In this document: piece after piece, positions 54,321 to 63,068 of the stretch | How positions within the stretch are numbered: the first letter of the stretch is position 1 | Layout of the letters: each line of letters opens with the position of its first letter | DNA from: Novosphingobium sp. SG707 | Lineage (GTDB): Bacteria > Pseudomonadota > Alphaproteobacteria > Sphingomonadales > Sphingomonadaceae | Direction: 5' to 3' | Assembly (NCBI RefSeq): GCF_012275515.1 | Contig: NZ_JAAZQL010000003.1 | Span: 688,833-752,832 of the forward strand | Length of the DNA: 64,000 bases | The notes under the pieces: generated by a model | Databases searched by the model: none | What the model saw: only the letters and a program-made list of their open reading frames with translations | What the model was told of the DNA's origin: nothing | Position numbers and translations under genes: made by a program

Positions 54321-55044
54321 GGGAAGCCTCAAGTCTGCGTCGCGCAATCAGCTCGCAGGAAGCCGGTCCGTCTAAAGGCGCGACGCCGCGCAGGTGCTGC
54401 TGTATCAGGCGCAGGGCGTGACGGTCAGGCAAGATCCGAACTTCGCCGTCGGACAGTTCGAACCTGACATGATCGCCATTTCGCAGGCCCAGCACATCAC
54501 GGACAGGGGCCGGCAATGCGATGCGGCCGCCGGCAATGACCCTGCCGCGCAGCACCGTGACCGCCTTTTCCTGGCGGATGGCATGGATGCCAACACGGGA
54601 TGATGACCTGCTTTGCGCTTTCCGGCCTATCTCTCCTGTGCCGTCGGCTGATGGCTGGGCCGGCGCGGAGACAATTCTGTCCATTACCTCATCAAGGGTC
54701 TGCCGTACTTTGGGGGCAAGGCTGAGGTTGATGCGCCGGTGATCGCCGCTGTCCGGCACGCGCTGCAGGATGCCGCATTTTGCCAGTTCCGCCGAGCGGC
54801 GATGCGTATTGGCCGGCGGCTCGCCGGTTGCAAGGCAGGACTGAAAAGTGGCGGTTCCTTCGTGTTCGGCCAGATAAAGCTCGAGCAGAAATGTCCGATA
54901 GGTTCCCCCCGAAAAGCGACGTCCCAGCTTGCCTGAGAACATCTCCTCCAGCTGAAGCAGCATTCTGCAATGCAAAGCTCTCAATCGCCTGATCCCGTGC
55001 ACTCGGTCCGCATCGATATGAATGTTGGGAGCCGGATCGGTCAT
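54310..55044 (-). CDS. Winged-helix/AbrB fusion, putative antitoxin
   Basis: A 244-residue protein in two parts. Residues about 15-115 look like a MarR-type winged helix (RALHCRMLLQLEEMFSGKLG, RRSAELAKCGILQRV, RRINLSLAPKVRQTLDEVMD). Residues 164-206 are an AbrB/VapB swapped-hairpin domain (RVIAGGRIALPAPVRDVLGL, then GDHVRFELSDGEVRILP). A basic Ser/Arg linker joins them and a C-terminal tail follows that would bind the toxin. The ATG at 55044 is preferred over 55107, which adds unconserved residues. It overlaps the PIN toxin gene by 11 bases. Confidence 0.7.
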   Translation of the reverse strand: MTDPAPNIHIDADRVHGIRRLRALHCRMLLQLEEMFSGKLGRRFSGGTYRTFLLELYLAEHEGTATFQSCLATGEPPANTHRRSAELAKCGILQRVPDSGDHRRINLSLAPKVRQTLDEVMDRIVSAPAQPSADGTGEIGRKAQSRSSSRVGIHAIRQEKAVTVLRGRVIAGGRIALPAPVRDVLGLRNGDHVRFELSDGEVRILPDRHALRLIQQHLRGVAPLDGPASCELIARRRLEASHGG

Positions 55045-55108
55045 AGCCGGCACCGTGAAATTTCGTGCCGCGTAATGGTCGGCAGGCCGTAAAAAAAGGC
55101 CTGACACA

Positions 55109-55555
55109 TCAGTTTATATCGCTTCTCCACGGCGGGTCGCGCCCGTTTTGCATCAGCCTTACCTGATGACGCCATGTGCCGATGACCAGCATGAGCTGTA
55201 TCAGCCAGCTCCATAGTGCCGTTGCATCCAAATAGGCCTCCCAATGAATCTGCGGAGCAACGATCAGACCCAGATGGACCAGGGTCTCCGCTCCGAGCAG
55301 CCCGGAGATCCAGATCGGCCAGAAACGTGTGGATCGAAAGGTGAGCCATAAGAAAATTCCCAGCAGCGCAATGTCTGTCATGAAGATACCGGTCTCGATA
55401 TGACGGAAGCGGAGTCCCTGGGGGCGAACCACCAGGAAACTGATCAACGCGCCTGCGAACAGGGCAATGGCTCCGATTTTCTCAGGGCGGCCGCCGCGTC
55501 TGACGGCAAAGAGGGTGCTGAAGATCAGCAGCGCCAGAAATTCCTGCTGTCTCAT
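55109..55555 (-). CDS. Four-helix membrane protein, module copy 2
   Basis: A 148-residue protein with about four to five transmembrane helices (FLALLIFSTLFAV, IGAIALFAGALISFLVV, IFMTDIALLGIFLWLTF, LWSWLIQLMLVIGTW). The shared stretch RFWPIWISGLLGAETLVHLG corresponds to AFWPLWTTAFHATTVTAHSA in the copy at 35065-35472. Last gene of the second three-gene module, 53 bases after its helical neighbour. Function unknown. Confidence 0.65.
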   Translation of the reverse strand: MRQQEFLALLIFSTLFAVRRGGRPEKIGAIALFAGALISFLVVRPQGLRFRHIETGIFMTDIALLGIFLWLTFRSTRFWPIWISGLLGAETLVHLGLIVAPQIHWEAYLDATALWSWLIQLMLVIGTWRHQVRLMQNGRDPPWRSDIN

Positions 55556-55608
55556 GAGGTCCGCCAGAAGAATTCGGTGCAGTTGTCCATCGGAATCCAG
55601 CGCCGGCC

Positions 55609-55953
55609 CTACGTGGCCGTGCGCAGGCGGAAGTCCACTTCGCGAAGTGCCCGGCTCGGCTTGATGAGATCGCCATAGCTAAGCGCGGCAAGTCCGATAT
55701 CATCGCCGGCCTGTTTGAGACTGGCATGGGTGGCCACGATCCTGCCGCGCGTTTCTGTGAGCAGCATCAGGGCGTTGGCGGACTGGATCAGCGCGTCCTG
55801 ACCGACGGCGGCGGAAAGACGGGCGTCCAGTCTGGCCAGCGGCAGGGCTGCATTGAGTTCGGCGATCCGCGCAACGGCGAGATCCACGGCTTCCTCGGCG
55901 GCGAAAAGATGTTTGGCTACATGTTGGGCAATGGCTTGGCGTTGGGCACGCAT
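55609..55953 (-). CDS. Helical protein, module copy 2
   Basis: A 114-residue, mainly helical protein (AQRQAIAQHVAKHLFAAEEA, DLAVARIAELNAALP, LIQSANALMLLTETRGRIV). No signal peptide or known domain. It corresponds to the 112-residue protein at 35492-35830, with the best match around TRGRIVATHASLKQAGDD. It lies between the LuxR-type gene and the membrane gene. Confidence 0.6.
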   Translation of the reverse strand: MRAQRQAIAQHVAKHLFAAEEAVDLAVARIAELNAALPLARLDARLSAAVGQDALIQSANALMLLTETRGRIVATHASLKQAGDDIGLAALSYGDLIKPSRALREVDFRLRTAT

Positions 55954-56011
55954 AGTTTCCCTTTCCTGTTTCCTCGTGAAGCAGGCTTGCAGGATAGATG
56001 AACTCGCCGCT

Positions 56012-56593
56012 CTAATGTGAAAACAGGCTGTTCATGCCTGTAAGCAGCGATACGGCTGAACCGATGGCGACAAGGGCGCCAACAGCAATGACCGCAATGG
56101 CGATCACCATGTGGTTGATACTCAGGTCATTGGCCTGCCTCCCCTGATTGCGAAGCGGCGCCAGATCGATGAGCGATGGGGCCATCCCGTTCCCCGTCAT
56201 AATTTCGGGAGCGGAAACAGGAGCATCGCCTGTCGTATCCGGCGCTTCCGCGCTGTCATCGACGGGCTCAGAAAACTCCAGAACCGGCAGTTCCTGAAGA
56301 CCCATTATTGGGGAGCCCAAAAAATGGGTGGGGTGTCGCTCGTCTGATCGCAGCGCGTCCCACTGGATGAATTGGCGAATGGCTTCCCCGCGGCTGGAGG
56401 TGCCGAGCTTTTTACGGATGCTCTGGACGAGCTTGTTGACCCGATCTTCGGAAATCGAGAGGTGCCGCGCGATTTCCTTGGTCTGATAATAGCCTTGTAC
56501 AGAGAGGCGCAGGCATTCACATTCGCGCGGAGTCAGACTGGCAAGGGCCTCCAGTTGCCGGTCCGACAAGGGGGGTGAGGGCTTCTCGGTCAC
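56012..56593 (-). CDS. LuxR-type HTH protein with C-terminal membrane anchor, copy 2
   Basis: A 193-residue protein. The LuxR/GerE domain is at residues 12-68 (LTPRECECLRLSVQGYYQTK, HLSISEDRVNKLVQSIRKKL), followed by an acidic linker and a C-terminal hydrophobic segment (MVIAIAVIAVGALVAIGSAV). It is the counterpart of the protein at 35887-36369, about 30 residues longer in the linker. The GTG at 56593 has AGGAGG 12 bases upstream, an unusually long spacing, so the start is not certain. Confidence 0.72.
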   Translation of the reverse strand: MTEKPSPPLSDRQLEALASLTPRECECLRLSVQGYYQTKEIARHLSISEDRVNKLVQSIRKKLGTSSRGEAIRQFIQWDALRSDERHPTHFLGSPIMGLQELPVLEFSEPVDDSAEAPDTTGDAPVSAPEIMTGNGMAPSLIDLAPLRNQGRQANDLSINHMVIAIAVIAVGALVAIGSAVSLLTGMNSLFSH

Positions 56594-56951
56594 GGCGACA
56601 CATGTCCTCCTTTTGTGAAACGCCGAACGTTCAACGGTCCGCGTACCAATATGGTTTAAAAACGCGCTGCATTGAATTGATGTAATGTGTAAGTGGATCG
56701 CCTTTTTGCCGATTCGGCAAGGCCTTATACGAAGATAATATGGTTATTTCCTGCTTTCGCAGAATGAGTTGTCCTGACATCAAAGATGATGTTGCTCGAA
56801 TTCATCTTTGAAGGCGATTTGGTTAATGGTGTATTTGATATTCTCTGGATTGAAATAATATCGGGCAGGAAGGCCGGGCTGTCCGAGACGAGTTTATGGA
56901 AGCGGAGTGGGGAAAGGGAGGCGATATCCCGTTCGCGCAAGGAGTGAGCCA
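56594..56951. promoter_or_regulatory. Divergent control region before the second module
   Basis: A 358-base space between the divergent starts of the LuxR-type gene and the sigma-like gene. It contains a GAACGTTC palindrome near 56625 and an AT-rich part (56690-56860). No gene is seen. It must hold promoters for both directions, but I cannot place them. Confidence 0.35.
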
Positions 56952-57344
56952 ATGTCTCCTGCTGGATTTGCCGCAATCCTGTTTGGCTTATGGTCCAGGC
57001 TTGCCCGCCATATTACCCCGGACCGCGTTTCCCGGGTCTCGGCTATGGATACTCGACAGTTTGGTGCGGCAAGAGGTGATCCTTTGCCCAAAGGGTTGAA
57101 TTGGTTTTTACACATATCCAGAAAACTGAAATCACTATCTGCCGCGAAGGATGATCGTCAGCTGCGCTTTTGCAATGCGCTTGATGTCTTACCTGAGCCG
57201 ACCCGTGTGATTTACCTCCTGCATAGCAGGGATGACCTGGATTTTCCGGCCATCGCCTCGCTCATGGGGATCACGATCGATCGGGTCCAGCTGGAACTCG
57301 CCCGGGCCCTGAAGCTGCTTTGCGAGGCCATCGATGAAGAATAG
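56952..57344 (+). CDS. Sigma-70 region-4-like small protein
   Basis: A 130-residue protein whose C-terminus resembles ECF sigma region 4 (LDVLPEPTRVIYLLHSRDDL, then IASLMGITIDRVQLELARAL). There is no recognisable region 2, so it could not act as a normal sigma factor alone. The N-terminus is weakly hydrophobic (SPAGFAAILFGLWSRLARHI). AAGGAG seven bases upstream supports the ATG at 56952. It overlaps the Toprim gene by 11 bases. Confidence 0.6.
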   Translation: MSPAGFAAILFGLWSRLARHITPDRVSRVSAMDTRQFGAARGDPLPKGLNWFLHISRKLKSLSAAKDDRQLRFCNALDVLPEPTRVIYLLHSRDDLDFPAIASLMGITIDRVQLELARALKLLCEAIDEE

Positions 57345-58299
57345 CGGTTCCAAATGCGCGCACCAGACAGGAACTGAGCTGGAAGTTCTCGGTGAAAGGC
57401 TGGTCCTAGGGTTGGGAGGCATTTGGCGAGGGAAGCAAGGCATGTGTCGATGCCCTGCTCATGATGACCGTGAGCCGAGTCTGTCGGTGCGGGTGGGGAA
57501 ATACGCGCTGCTGTTCAAATGTTTTGCCGGTTGCGATCACCAGGAGGTGATCCGCACAATACGGCTAAGGGACAGCGGTGCGCTGATGCGAGGCCGGGGC
57601 GGATTTGGACCAGAATTCAGGCATGCCAGGTCCGGGTCGTCATCTGATCTTGCACGTCGCCTTTGGGACTGTGCCCGGCCCTTGGCAGGAACAGACGCTG
57701 AGGCCTATCTGCAGCGGCGGGGGCTTGGTATCAAGCCGCCGGCGTTGCGCTATCTGTCCAGGACTCCGCTTGGGTGCGGACGGGATGTCGTCTTTCGTCC
57801 AGCGATGATTGCGGCCGTCCATCACGGGAGCAAACTGGTTGCGGTGCAGCGTACGTTCCTTGCACCCGGCCATCCCATTCGGGCGCGCGATCTGAGCATT
57901 CCCCGGCGCATGCTGGGCAGGCCGCTTGCGGGCGCGGTACAGCTTGCTCCGGCAGGTGACATAATGGGACTGGCCGAAGGAACCGAGACAGCCATGTCGG
58001 CGATGACCCTGCTGGGCATTGGCGTCTGGGCCACACTGGGGGCGGGGCGGCTTCATCGGATTGCCCTACCCGTGGGAATATCGCGCCTTGTCCTGCTTCC
58101 GGACAATGATCATGCCGGGCAGGCTGCGGCCGCAAAGGCGCTTGAGACCTATCGGACGCAGGGAAGGAGCATTGAGGTCCTATGGCCGCCGGCGGGCTGT
58201 AAAGACTGGAATGATGCGCTTCGAAAGGGAGAGGAGGGGGTGGCGAAGATCGGCGACGGGCAGCCCGAATGGACGGGCTGCTCCGCCCGGAGTCCTTGA
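57334..58299 (+). CDS. Toprim-domain protein, primase-like
   Basis: A 321-residue protein of the plasmid-borne Toprim/DUF7146 kind. The N-terminus has a zinc-binding region like CHC2 primases (CRCPAHDDREPSL, then LFKCFAGCD). The C-terminus has the Toprim motifs: the acidic Glu in LAEGTETAMSA and the DxD in LLPDNDHAGQAAAAKA. Such proteins are common next to plasmid parB-type genes and probably act in plasmid DNA replication or repair. It ends three bases before the ParB-like gene. Confidence 0.88.
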   Translation: MKNSGSKCAHQTGTELEVLGERLVLGLGGIWRGKQGMCRCPAHDDREPSLSVRVGKYALLFKCFAGCDHQEVIRTIRLRDSGALMRGRGGFGPEFRHARSGSSSDLARRLWDCARPLAGTDAEAYLQRRGLGIKPPALRYLSRTPLGCGRDVVFRPAMIAAVHHGSKLVAVQRTFLAPGHPIRARDLSIPRRMLGRPLAGAVQLAPAGDIMGLAEGTETAMSAMTLLGIGVWATLGAGRLHRIALPVGISRLVLLPDNDHAGQAAAAKALETYRTQGRSIEVLWPPAGCKDWNDALRKGEEGVAKIGDGQPEWTGCSARSP

Positions 58300-58302
58300 G
58301 CC

Positions 58303-60321
58303 ATGTCCCAGCTTCCCATTCTTGTACCGGCTGCGAACCTTGAAAAGTCGCCCGCCAACGTCCGCAAAAGCAGCGATCCTGAAGCCGATGCGCGGCTGGC
58401 TGCCAATATTGCCGAACGCGGCGTGCTGCAGAACCTTATCGGCGTCCCCATCGCCCGCAGAAAAGGTCATTATCGCATCACTGCAGGCGGCCGTCGGCTC
58501 GCAGCGGTCCATCGTCTGATCGAGTTGGGCACCTTTCCCGCCGATTATGGCGTACCGCTGCTCGTTCTCAAGAACCGGGCAGATGAGGTCGAGGTCAGCC
58601 TTCAGGAGAATTTCCTCCACCTTGAGATGAACCCCGCTGAGGCTTGCCGCGCCTTCCGTGATGTCGTTGAAGTTGAGGGTAAGTCCCCCGCCGATGTCGC
58701 CAAACGCTTTGGCGTAACCGAACGTTTCGTGCTGGGTCGCCTGCGTCTTGCAGGCCTTGCTGAACCGGTCTTCGACGCGCTTGAGGCCAATGTCATCACG
58801 CTCGATGTTGCCAGGGCCTATGCTTCGACCAGCGATACCGTGCGTCAGGCCGCCGTCTTTGAACTGCTGCGCCACAGTTATACGCGCGACAGCGTCAGCG
58901 AGATACGCCGTCGGCTTGCCTCTTACAGTTACCGCGCGAGCGATCCCAAAGCGCTGCTGGTCGGACGCGAGGATTATTTCGCTGCGGGTGGCAGAATCGA
59001 GGAAGACCTCTTCTCCGATGCCGGTAGCGAGCGCTGGCTCGACACGAAGATCGTCGATGAGCTGGCGGAGCGCAAGCTGACCGAGGCTGCTGAGGCGATC
59101 AGGCAGCGCGAGGGCTTCGGAGAAATCCGGGCGGTGGCTGCAACGCATATCCCTTTCAACCAGACCTGGGGTCTGCAGCAACTTCATGGTGAATTACCTG
59201 AGCTCAGCGACGAGCAGCTGGCGCGTAAGGATGAAATCGAGATCGAGCTGGCCGAATGGAGTGAGGCGCACGACTCCGGTGAGTTCGAGCCGAGTGAGGA
59301 GGAAGAGGCCTATGTCGAGTCACTGGAGGCTGAACTGGTGAGCCTGACAGCCCCTTCGCCGGTGTTTGAAGATGGCCGCAAGGCGCAGGCGCTGGCCTAT
59401 GTCGTCATCGGTGACGATGGCGTCCCGCGCATCCATGAACAACTCTATGCGATACCTGAGCCGGAAGCCGAACCTGATGCCGACGACAAAGGCCGCGATG
59501 GCGCCGAGGCGGAGCAATTCGATTCTGGCGCGGAAGAAGTCAAGCCGGTTTTGAGCCAGCGCCTGCTCGAACGTCTGGCCATGATGAAGGTTGAATTGCT
59601 TGCGCTTCATGTTGCAAGAGATCCAGGCTTTGCGCTCAATCTGGCCACCTTCATCCTCGCCGAAGCTTCGGCCGTGACTTATGGCCATCATGTACCCAGC
59701 GAATTACGCGGTCCGGCACCGGCGCGGCTTATCCATGACTTTAACAGCGACATGCCCGCTGCGCTGGAATGGGCGAAACTTGAGGACGGACTGGATCGCA
59801 GCTGGCAGGGTCGAGGTTCGGCGATCGAGGCCTATGAAGCATTTTGTGCCCTGCCCGAGGAGGTCCGTGCGGCTTGGTTGGGCTGGGCAGTGGCGCGTAC
59901 TTTGCGAGCCGTGCCGTATGGTCATGGCGAAGCAGCTTTTCTTGATCACCTTGGCAGCAAACTTGCCATCGATGTTGCGGCCTGGTGGCGGCCGACGGCT
60001 GCGGTCTATTTTGACAGGATCGCCAAACCTGCGATCCTTGATCTGTTGGCGGAAATCGGCGGGAGCGATCTCGGTACGCGCTATGCTGGCGCGAAGAAAC
60101 ATGATCTCGCCGCGGCGGCCGAGCGCTTGTTCGCGGGTGATTTGCCGGTCGAAACGGAGGTCAAGGACCGCGCGCTGGCATGGCTGCCCGAGGTCATGCA
60201 CTTTGGACCGGGCGCTGAAACCGGGGCTGGCGCAATCGGTGTGGGAACAGATGTGAATGGGCGGAATTCTGGGAATTTCGCGATAACTGAAACCTTAAGG
60301 GTCGACGCAGAAGCACGGTAA
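58303..60321 (+). CDS. ParB/Spo0J-family nuclease-like protein
   Basis: A 672-residue protein. The ParB N-terminal domain covers residues about 1-95 (LEKSPANVRKSSDPEADARL, GRRLAAVHRL, VSLQENFLHLEMNPAEACRA). A helix-turn-helix follows near 125-165 (KSPADVAKRFGVTERFVLGR). The long C-terminal part is acidic in the middle (about 300-420) and otherwise helical. Unlike chromosomal ParB at about 300 residues it is large, like the plasmid ParB/RepB proteins of sphingomonads. No parA gene lies beside it. Confidence 0.9.
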   Translation: MSQLPILVPAANLEKSPANVRKSSDPEADARLAANIAERGVLQNLIGVPIARRKGHYRITAGGRRLAAVHRLIELGTFPADYGVPLLVLKNRADEVEVSLQENFLHLEMNPAEACRAFRDVVEVEGKSPADVAKRFGVTERFVLGRLRLAGLAEPVFDALEANVITLDVARAYASTSDTVRQAAVFELLRHSYTRDSVSEIRRRLASYSYRASDPKALLVGREDYFAAGGRIEEDLFSDAGSERWLDTKIVDELAERKLTEAAEAIRQREGFGEIRAVAATHIPFNQTWGLQQLHGELPELSDEQLARKDEIEIELAEWSEAHDSGEFEPSEEEEAYVESLEAELVSLTAPSPVFEDGRKAQALAYVVIGDDGVPRIHEQLYAIPEPEAEPDADDKGRDGAEAEQFDSGAEEVKPVLSQRLLERLAMMKVELLALHVARDPGFALNLATFILAEASAVTYGHHVPSELRGPAPARLIHDFNSDMPAALEWAKLEDGLDRSWQGRGSAIEAYEAFCALPEEVRAAWLGWAVARTLRAVPYGHGEAAFLDHLGSKLAIDVAAWWRPTAAVYFDRIAKPAILDLLAEIGGSDLGTRYAGAKKHDLAAAAERLFAGDLPVETEVKDRALAWLPEVMHFGPGAETGAGAIGVGTDVNGRNSGNFAITETLRVDAEAR

Positions 60322-60996
60322 GGTCGGAGTGGTCGTGACCAGGCGCAGTTCTCCGACGGACGCTGACTGATCAGTCCGCGCGGCAATGACACGTCGGGTC
60401 GGGAGGTGGGAGGCGCCCATGATCCAGGCGTTGGTGGCCAGCATGCTTAATTGCGTGTTGTAGCCTTCGAGGAGATCCTTGACCAAGGCGACTGACATGG
60501 CCTTGGCAAATTGCTGAGCAACGACCTCGATCACAATATCTCACAGCGCGTTGGGTGTACTGCGTCAACAGGAACTTTTGAGGGCCTATGAGCTAGCGGG
60601 GTGATCCGGAAAAGTGACTGAAAAATAGTAGCTTGCAGAGTGTGTCCGACCTGATGAGGGGGCTCAGTGGAGGGGGCTCTCCAAACAAAAGTTTGATCGT
60701 TGTTCCGATTTCGGGGCAAAATAGCCATCAAAGAACACCGTGCGATAAATACGTCATTACCCCAATTAACGAGGGCCAGCCGCCGCCCCACCTAGGGAGA
60801 TATCCAGAACCATCGGGGCTTGGGACGATCTGGGCGTTCCAACTCACCGACTATACGGCAGGTCCTTCACCCTAATCTAACACTCAACTTTGATCTCGGG
60901 GTGTCGGCGGGGGTATCGGCGGCGGTATCGACCATTTTCCTGACGCCGGGGGAATGGCTGACCTTCGCCATTCCCTCAATACTCGCGGCGGAGGGA
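60322..60996. other. 675 bases without a convincing gene
   Basis: A minus-strand open frame at 60295-60534 overlaps the parB end by 27 bases and begins from a GTG (MIEVVAQQFAKAMSVALV). I cannot identify it. The remaining frames look like chance. Nothing else is seen. Confidence 0.35.
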
Positions 60997-61164
60997 TTAC
61001 CCGGCGCGGAAGTGGAGCCCGATCAGGAAGCGCAGGGGGCCTGAGATAGGGGTTTCAGGCAGCAGATGCACCAAGACCAGAAAAATGGTCCATATGGCCG
61101 TCAGCACTGCCGTGACGATCAAAAACGCGATGAGGTATTGCGCGGCAATTCGTAATCCGCTCAT
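60997..61164 (-). CDS. Small membrane protein
   Basis: A 55-residue protein from an ATG at 61164 with one or two hydrophobic helices (YLIAFLIVTAVLTAIWTIFL). AGGG lies eight bases upstream. It ends in a soluble PISGPLRFLIGLHF. It is the last of five small minus-strand frames that lie close together. No family recognised. Confidence 0.45.
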   Translation of the reverse strand: MSGLRIAAQYLIAFLIVTAVLTAIWTIFLVLVHLLPETPISGPLRFLIGLHFRAG

Positions 61165-61294
61165 GGCGTTTGCCCTGCTGATATCGACTTGATGTAAGGG
61201 GCGGTAGCAAGGTTGGCACATGGATACCGCCCCACCAAGTTAGGATCGGCTTGGCGGGGTAAAGGTTACAGAAACAGATTTGATGTCAAGGGCA

Positions 61295-61387
61295 TTACCG
61301 TGGGGCAACCGTCAGCATCATTAAGGTGAGCACTGCGACAGCCAGCCATGCTCCGATGGCCAATTGGGCCGGGCCGGACAGTCTCAA
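61295..61387 (-). CDS. Very small membrane peptide
   Basis: A 30-residue frame from a TTG at 61387 that overlaps the preceding stop (TTGA). It is almost wholly hydrophobic (GPAQLAIGAWLAVAVLTLMM). The overlap suggests coupled translation with the 35-residue gene before it. It may be too short to be functional. Confidence 0.3.
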   Translation of the reverse strand: MRLSGPAQLAIGAWLAVAVLTLMMLTVAPR

Positions 61388-61491
61388 CGAAATGCCTCGA
61401 TGATGCGAATTCCGGCCACAAACACCATCAGTGCCAATATAAACCCAGCCTCGATCCGGAGGCGGCGATCCTCGCGTTGATCCTGATCCAT
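61384..61491 (-). CDS. Small single-helix membrane protein
   Basis: A 35-residue protein beginning MDQDQREDRRLRIEAGFILA, with a charged N-terminus and one hydrophobic helix (FILALMVFVAGIRI). A strong TAGGAGG lies about ten bases upstream of the ATG at 61491. It overlaps the next hydrophobic frame by four bases. Confidence 0.4.
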   Translation of the reverse strand: MDQDQREDRRLRIEAGFILALMVFVAGIRIIEAFR

Positions 61492-61556
61492 ACGTCTGAA
61501 TGACCTCCTAAAACAGCCCCTCCCGATCGCGATGGAGAGGGGACGCATCGAATTGC

Positions 61557-61772
61557 TCAAAGGTCTCTCAATATCTCCAAGCCAGAATTCGACCATTTAT
61601 TATACTCAAAGCCTACCTTAGGTGAGGCACCTTGCCAGACAGCGACCTTCTCCGGATCTGCCCCTGCCTTTTCAAGAAGGCATCCTACGATCGGAATCAG
61701 GGTCATAAGCAGCGCTCGAAGGCGGTCGTGGTCCTTTTTCAATTCATCAAATTCAGTTTGTGAAATAGCCAT
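61557..61772 (-). CDS. Small hypothetical protein
   Basis: A 71-residue protein beginning MAISQTEFDELKKDHDRLRA, helical and charged at first, then hydrophobic (LLMTLIPIVGCLLEKAGADP), ending in a polar tail. AGGAGG about nine bases upstream supports the ATG at 61772. The heptad-like N-terminus could form a coiled coil. No family recognised. Confidence 0.45.
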   Translation of the reverse strand: MAISQTEFDELKKDHDRLRALLMTLIPIVGCLLEKAGADPEKVAVWQGASPKVGFEYNKWSNSGLEILRDL

Positions 61773-61806
61773 ATTGGTAGCCTCCTGTTGCGCGCCATAC
61801 AGGGGC

Positions 61807-61950
61807 CTATCGCTTGGATGCAATGACCTCCACCGCCGCCCGCGCCACAGCCTCTATCTCGGTGTACGGGCTACCCGCTCCATTACACCGCGCCGCCTCG
61901 CGCATCGCGGTAACCACTCTCTCCAGAAATTCTGGGTCAATCTGATTCAC
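61807..61950 (-). CDS. Very small hypothetical protein
   Basis: A 47-residue frame from a GTG at 61950 (NQIDPEFLERVVTAMREAAR, then TEIEAVARAAVEVIASKR). It reads like a soluble helical protein and ends 34 bases before the next start. No strong ribosome-binding site is seen. It would be the first gene of the small-ORF row on this strand. Confidence 0.35.
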   Translation of the reverse strand: MNQIDPEFLERVVTAMREAARCNGAGSPYTEIEAVARAAVEVIASKR

Positions 61951-62036
61951 GCGTCACTTTTGCGACAAATCAGGCCTGATCGCCAGTGTCATCCATCCAT
62001 CGCCCACGACGCGGTTTTTCTATGTCCGGAGAAACC

Positions 62037-62322
62037 ATGGCCGATAGTCCACCTATCCCGCCCGAGTATGTCTGGACTGGAGCGGGGGGCCTTCTGGGCC
62101 GCCTGATGTTTCATGCCCGAGAGGTCCAGCGCGGGCGCTGCAAGCCATGGTCGCCCGCACTGGGCATGGGCTGGGGCGCTTTGCGTCTGCGTCTGGGATC
62201 ATCTGGCTATCCAGCCGTCCGCCACCGCCGCCATCCTCGCCAGCTACCTCGGGCCCTACACGCTTGATCTGCTGTTTGGCCGGGGTGCCGACAAATACCT
62301 GAGCGGCAGGCCCGCCGCCTGA
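62037..62322 (+). pseudogene. Phage-type lysis or holin-like protein, frameshifted
   Basis: The frame from ATG 62037 starts DSPPIPPEYVWTGAGGLLGR and runs to about 62180, then the likely continuation is in another frame (WDHLAIQPSATAAILASYLG, YTLDLLFGRGADKYL) to 62322. The hydrophobic helix and position before an endolysin-like gene suit a holin-type protein. The frameshift makes it inactive unless it is a sequencing error. Confidence 0.5.
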
Positions 62323-62334
62323 TCAGAGGTTATC

Positions 62335-62810
62335 ATGCCCATTATTCCGCCCCGACATTACCGCAGCTGCGCGCATCGCAGGCCAAATGGAATATCCCGA
62401 CCGGCATCAGCCTCGCCCGATGGGCCCTTGACAGCGGTTTGGGCAAGTTTGTCAGCGGCAAGAACAATTATGGCGGCATTACAGCCAAGGTGACCGAGAC
62501 GAAATTCCCTCATAAGCCGGGAACGCCGCTGGAGCCCCTCACGCGCTGCTGGACGCACGAAGTCGTCAGTGGGCAGCGCGTATCGTGCCTGCGCCGGTTC
62601 AAGGATTACTCCAGCCCTGAGGACTATTTCGAAGCCCACGGCAAACTGCTGGCCACCGGCAAGCTCTACGCCAAAGTGCGGTCCGCGCTACCCGATCCCA
62701 ATGCCTTCGCGGACGCTTTGACCGAGGTTTACGCCGCCGATCCAAAATACGGCGCCACGCTCAAAAGCATCATCAAGGCTTACAACCTGCGGAGTGCCGG
62801 CGATGTCTGA
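62335..62810 (+). pseudogene. Endolysin-like glucosaminidase, frameshifted near its start
   Basis: The main frame reads AKWNIPTGISLARWALDSGL, then GKFVSGKNNYGGITAK and ends at 62810. This matches peptidoglycan-hydrolysing glucosaminidase/FlgJ-like domains, where the Glu is usually in LAQWALESG; here the Glu is replaced by Asp (ALDSG). The expected start region (MPIIPP at 62335, DITAAAR) lies in other frames, so at least one shift separates it from the body. Confidence 0.55.
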
Positions 62811-63067
62811 TCATAATCCGATTGTAACCGAGCCTTACCTCCGCAGCCTTGTCGGCCGTGATGGCTCTTTCGCGCCATTCTGTCACTGCCGCCGGCATCT
62901 ATGCCATTGCCAATGGCTGGCTGGATTAAGGCGGAGTCGATGGTGCCTTGGCCCTTCCGGCCGCCGCCCTGCCCGCCATGTACGGCGTGTGGTCGTCCTA
63001 TCAGCGGGCCAAGGCCCTCAAGGCTGCGGCACCGTTGGTGCCCAATGCCATCATCGGGAGCAAGTAA
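62804..63067 (+). pseudogene. Phage-type small membrane protein with stop, Pam3-gp28-like
   Basis: Starts MSDHNPIVTEPYLRSLV at 62804 and overlaps the endolysin stop. After a frame change the reading continues VTAAGIYAIANGWLD, then a stop and a further open piece (LPAAALPAMYGVWSSYQRAK) ending in NAIIGSK. It resembles the small Pam3-gp28-type putative holins. The stop and shift make it a remnant. Confidence 0.45.
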
Positions 63068-63068
63068 G

